DNA of 14,588 nucleotides, from the NCBI GenBank assembly GCA_003523185.1, contig DPGN01000043.1:1-14588 (forward strand). The letters are read 5' to 3'. Shown here piece after piece: positions 13,052-14,588 of this stretch; position 1 is the first letter of the stretch, and the number at the start of each line of letters is the position of its first letter. The notes beneath the pieces are model-generated. The model did not search any database. It was not told the DNA's origin and was given only the letters and a program-made list of their open reading frames with translations. Made by a program: the position numbers and the translations under genes. The DNA comes from Halieaceae bacterium. Lineage in GTDB: Bacteria > Pseudomonadota > Gammaproteobacteria > Pseudomonadales > Halieaceae.

Positions 13052-14224
13052 ATGTCAGCCATCATGCCCACATACGGTCGATTACCCGTGACATTTGCGT
13101 CGGGAGCAGGCGCCTACCTCACCGACCAAAAGGGCGAGCACTATCTTGATGCGCTGTCTGGCATTGCCGTCACCAATCTCGGCCACTCTCACCCAAGCGT
13201 CACACGTGCTATCACCGAGCAAGCAGAAAGCCTGTTACACACCTCCAATCTTTACGGTATTGCGCAGCAAGAGCGGCTGGCTGCAGAACTCAATCAACTC
13301 ACCGGAATGGAACACATCTTCTTTTGCAACTCGGGAGCAGAGGCGAACGAGACGGCCATCAAGATGGCAAGGCGCCACGGCCACAATAAAGGTATTGCCA
13401 ATCCTCAGATTGTGGTCTTGGAGGGCGCCTTTCATGGACGCACCATGGGTGCCCTATCAGCGACGGGCAGTGCTGCGATTCAAGCTGCCTTCAAACCCCT
13501 ACTGCCGGGCTTTATTCGGATTGCGAGAAATGACACCGAAGCCCTGGAGGCTCTCGCAAAAACACGAGATGACATCGTCGCGATCCACCTAGAGCCCGTG
13601 CAGGGTGAGAGTGGAATATACCCTCTGGACCGTGGGTTTCTGGCGCGCGCGCGCGAACTCTGCGATCAAAAGGACTGGTTGCTCAGTTTCGACGAGGTAC
13701 AGTCCGGTAACGGTCGATGCGGAGCACTGTATGTCTTTCAACGCCTCGGGATCCTCCCCGATGTCGTAGCCACAGCAAAGGGTCTGGGTAACGGCTTACC
13801 CATAGGCGCGTGTATGGCTCGCGGGCGCGCCAGCGATTTGCTAGTTGCAGGCGACCATGGAACCACCTACGGGGGCAATCCTATCTGCTGCGCTGCCGCA
13901 AGCGCCGTTATCAATACCTTAAGCGCAGACCAACTCTGGGATCGGGCCGATATCATCCGCGCAGCCATCTTTGAAGGCTTGGATTCTGAGATCGCCGATG
14001 GAGACTTGATTCGCGATCGTCGGGGTGTGGGGCTTATGATTGGTATTGAGCCCACGGTTCCCACAAAAAACCTGGTCCGAATGGCACTGGATAGACACCT
14101 GTTGATCAATGTTGCCGGCGGCAACACCATCCGACTACTACCACCGCTGGTCATGAGTACGGATGATGCACGACATGTTGGGGCTACAATCGCCGACATC
14201 GTGAATTCACTCAAAGACGTTTAA
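13052..14224 (+). CDS. argD: Acetylornithine aminotransferase, class III PLP enzyme
   Basis: ArgD transfers an amino group from glutamate to N-acetylglutamate semialdehyde, giving N-acetylornithine in arginine synthesis; many members also act as succinyldiaminopimelate aminotransferase. The 390-residue protein has SGAEANE (94-100), FHGRTMGALS (128-136 region), the cofactor-binding FDEVQSG (213-219) and the Schiff-base Lys243 in TAKGLGNGLPIGA. The conserved TTYGGNP and RLLPPL segments near the C-terminus fit the ArgD family. The motif DEVQSGNGRCG differs slightly from the common DEVQTGxGRTG. AAAGG lies 11 bases before ATG 13052; Met5 is a possible later start. argF follows after 24 bases, probably in the same transcript, which supports the arginine role over GABA or ornithine transaminase. 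Confidence 0.93.
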   Translation: MSAIMPTYGRLPVTFASGAGAYLTDQKGEHYLDALSGIAVTNLGHSHPSVTRAITEQAESLLHTSNLYGIAQQERLAAELNQLTGMEHIFFCNSGAEANETAIKMARRHGHNKGIANPQIVVLEGAFHGRTMGALSATGSAAIQAAFKPLLPGFIRIARNDTEALEALAKTRDDIVAIHLEPVQGESGIYPLDRGFLARARELCDQKDWLLSFDEVQSGNGRCGALYVFQRLGILPDVVATAKGLGNGLPIGACMARGRASDLLVAGDHGTTYGGNPICCAAASAVINTLSADQLWDRADIIRAAIFEGLDSEIADGDLIRDRRGVGLMIGIEPTVPTKNLVRMALDRHLLINVAGGNTIRLLPPLVMSTDDARHVGATIADIVNSLKDV

Positions 14225-14248
14225 ATCTCGGGATTGTAGGACAGACGT

Positions 14249-14588
14249 ATGAAAACGCCCCGCCACTTTCTGACACTGAATGACCTGTCCTCGGACGAGC
14301 TGCTTGCGGTTTTAAGGCGGGCATCAGAGCTCAAGCAGATGCAACGCAATGGGACACCTCACGCGTCGCTCACCGGGAAAGTGATGGCCATGATTTTCGC
14401 CAAAGCATCAACACGAACGCGCGTTTCTTTTGAAGCCGGGATGACACAGCTTGGTGGCAGCGCCATGTTCCTCTCATCTAGCGCCACACAGATGGGCCGC
14501 GGCGAACCCGTGGAGGATACGGCAAGAGTGATATCGTCGATGGTCGATATTGTGATGATACGAACATTCGATCATCAAGAGGTCGAAA
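14249..14588 (+). CDS. argF: Ornithine carbamoyltransferase, 5' part (3' end outside window)
   Basis: The frame opens at ATG 14249 with AGGA seven bases upstream and runs off the window after 113 codons. The product begins MKTPRHFLTLNDLS and carries the carbamoyl-phosphate-binding signature FAKASTRTRVSFEAG (STRTR near residue 54) followed by QLGGSAMFLSS and QMGRGEP, then VISSMVDIVMIRTF. These identify an ornithine carbamoyltransferase, which makes citrulline from ornithine and carbamoyl phosphate. The SMVDIVMIRT stretch and overall similarity favour the anabolic ArgF of Pseudomonas-type bacteria over aspartate carbamoyltransferase. The ornithine-binding DxxxSMG and HCLP motifs lie outside the window, so the anabolic or catabolic subtype cannot be fully settled. 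Confidence 0.93.
   Translation, partial: MKTPRHFLTLNDLSSDELLAVLRRASELKQMQRNGTPHASLTGKVMAMIFAKASTRTRVSFEAGMTQLGGSAMFLSSSATQMGRGEPVEDTARVISSMVDIVMIRTFDHQEVE

Noticed and set aside
13095..13592. A 165-codon open frame inside argD in another plus-strand frame
   Set aside because: argD motifs run unbroken through the same bases; the alternative product has no recognisable domain.
1..14588. Mobile elements, CRISPR arrays, phage genes, tRNA or rRNA genes, defence or toxin systems
   Set aside because: None seen on either strand; nearly every base is taken up by conserved core genes, so no undescribed system is claimed.

Overview
The window is a stretch of ordinary bacterial chromosome carrying conserved core genes. 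It most resembles a gammaproteobacterium related to Pseudomonas and the marine Cellvibrionales/OM60 group; that placement is inferred from gene order and protein similarity recalled from memory, not from a search. Moderate GC content, dense packing and the absence of transposases, phage genes, tRNAs, rRNAs or CRISPR repeats all point to a stable housekeeping region.

Region 1 (1-323) holds the 3' two thirds of a plus-strand glutathione peroxidase gene. It converges on prfC across a short hairpin that overlaps the peroxidase stop codon.

Region 2 (324-11652) is a minus-strand block of eleven tightly packed genes, read in transcription order as proA, nadD, rsfS, rlmH, mrdA (PBP2), mrdB (rodA), an mltB-type lytic transglycosylase, rlpA, dacA/dacC (D,D-carboxypeptidase), ybeD and lipB, with prfC behind them. 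Apart from prfC in the place of lipA, this is the Pseudomonas aeruginosa order. The middle genes form one functional unit, the elongation-mode peptidoglycan machinery: RodA polymerises glycan, PBP2 cross-links it, the carboxypeptidase trims pentapeptides, and MltB and RlpA cleave glycan strands. The flanking genes supply proline and NAD precursors, ribosome silencing and maturation, and lipoylation. Several junctions overlap or are separated by only 3 nt, so translational coupling is likely. proA and rsfS both appear to start at TTG codons.

Region 3 (11653-13051) is an iron-handling cluster: bfd (bacterioferritin-associated ferredoxin) and bfr (heme bacterioferritin) on the plus strand, and the monothiol CGFS glutaredoxin grxD on the minus strand. 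A good Fur-box-like palindrome sits on the bfd promoter, between the divergent proA and bfd genes. Bfr stores iron, Bfd releases it by reducing the Bfr heme, and GrxD carries [2Fe-2S] clusters.

Region 4 (13052-14588) holds argD and the 5' part of argF on the plus strand, two steps of arginine biosynthesis.

I found no undescribed system. The points most worth a second look are the Fur-controlled, possibly leaderless bfd promoter, the run of non-ATG starts in proA-nadD-rsfS, and the hairpin overlapping the peroxidase stop codon. There is no gene-free stretch longer than about 125 bases.
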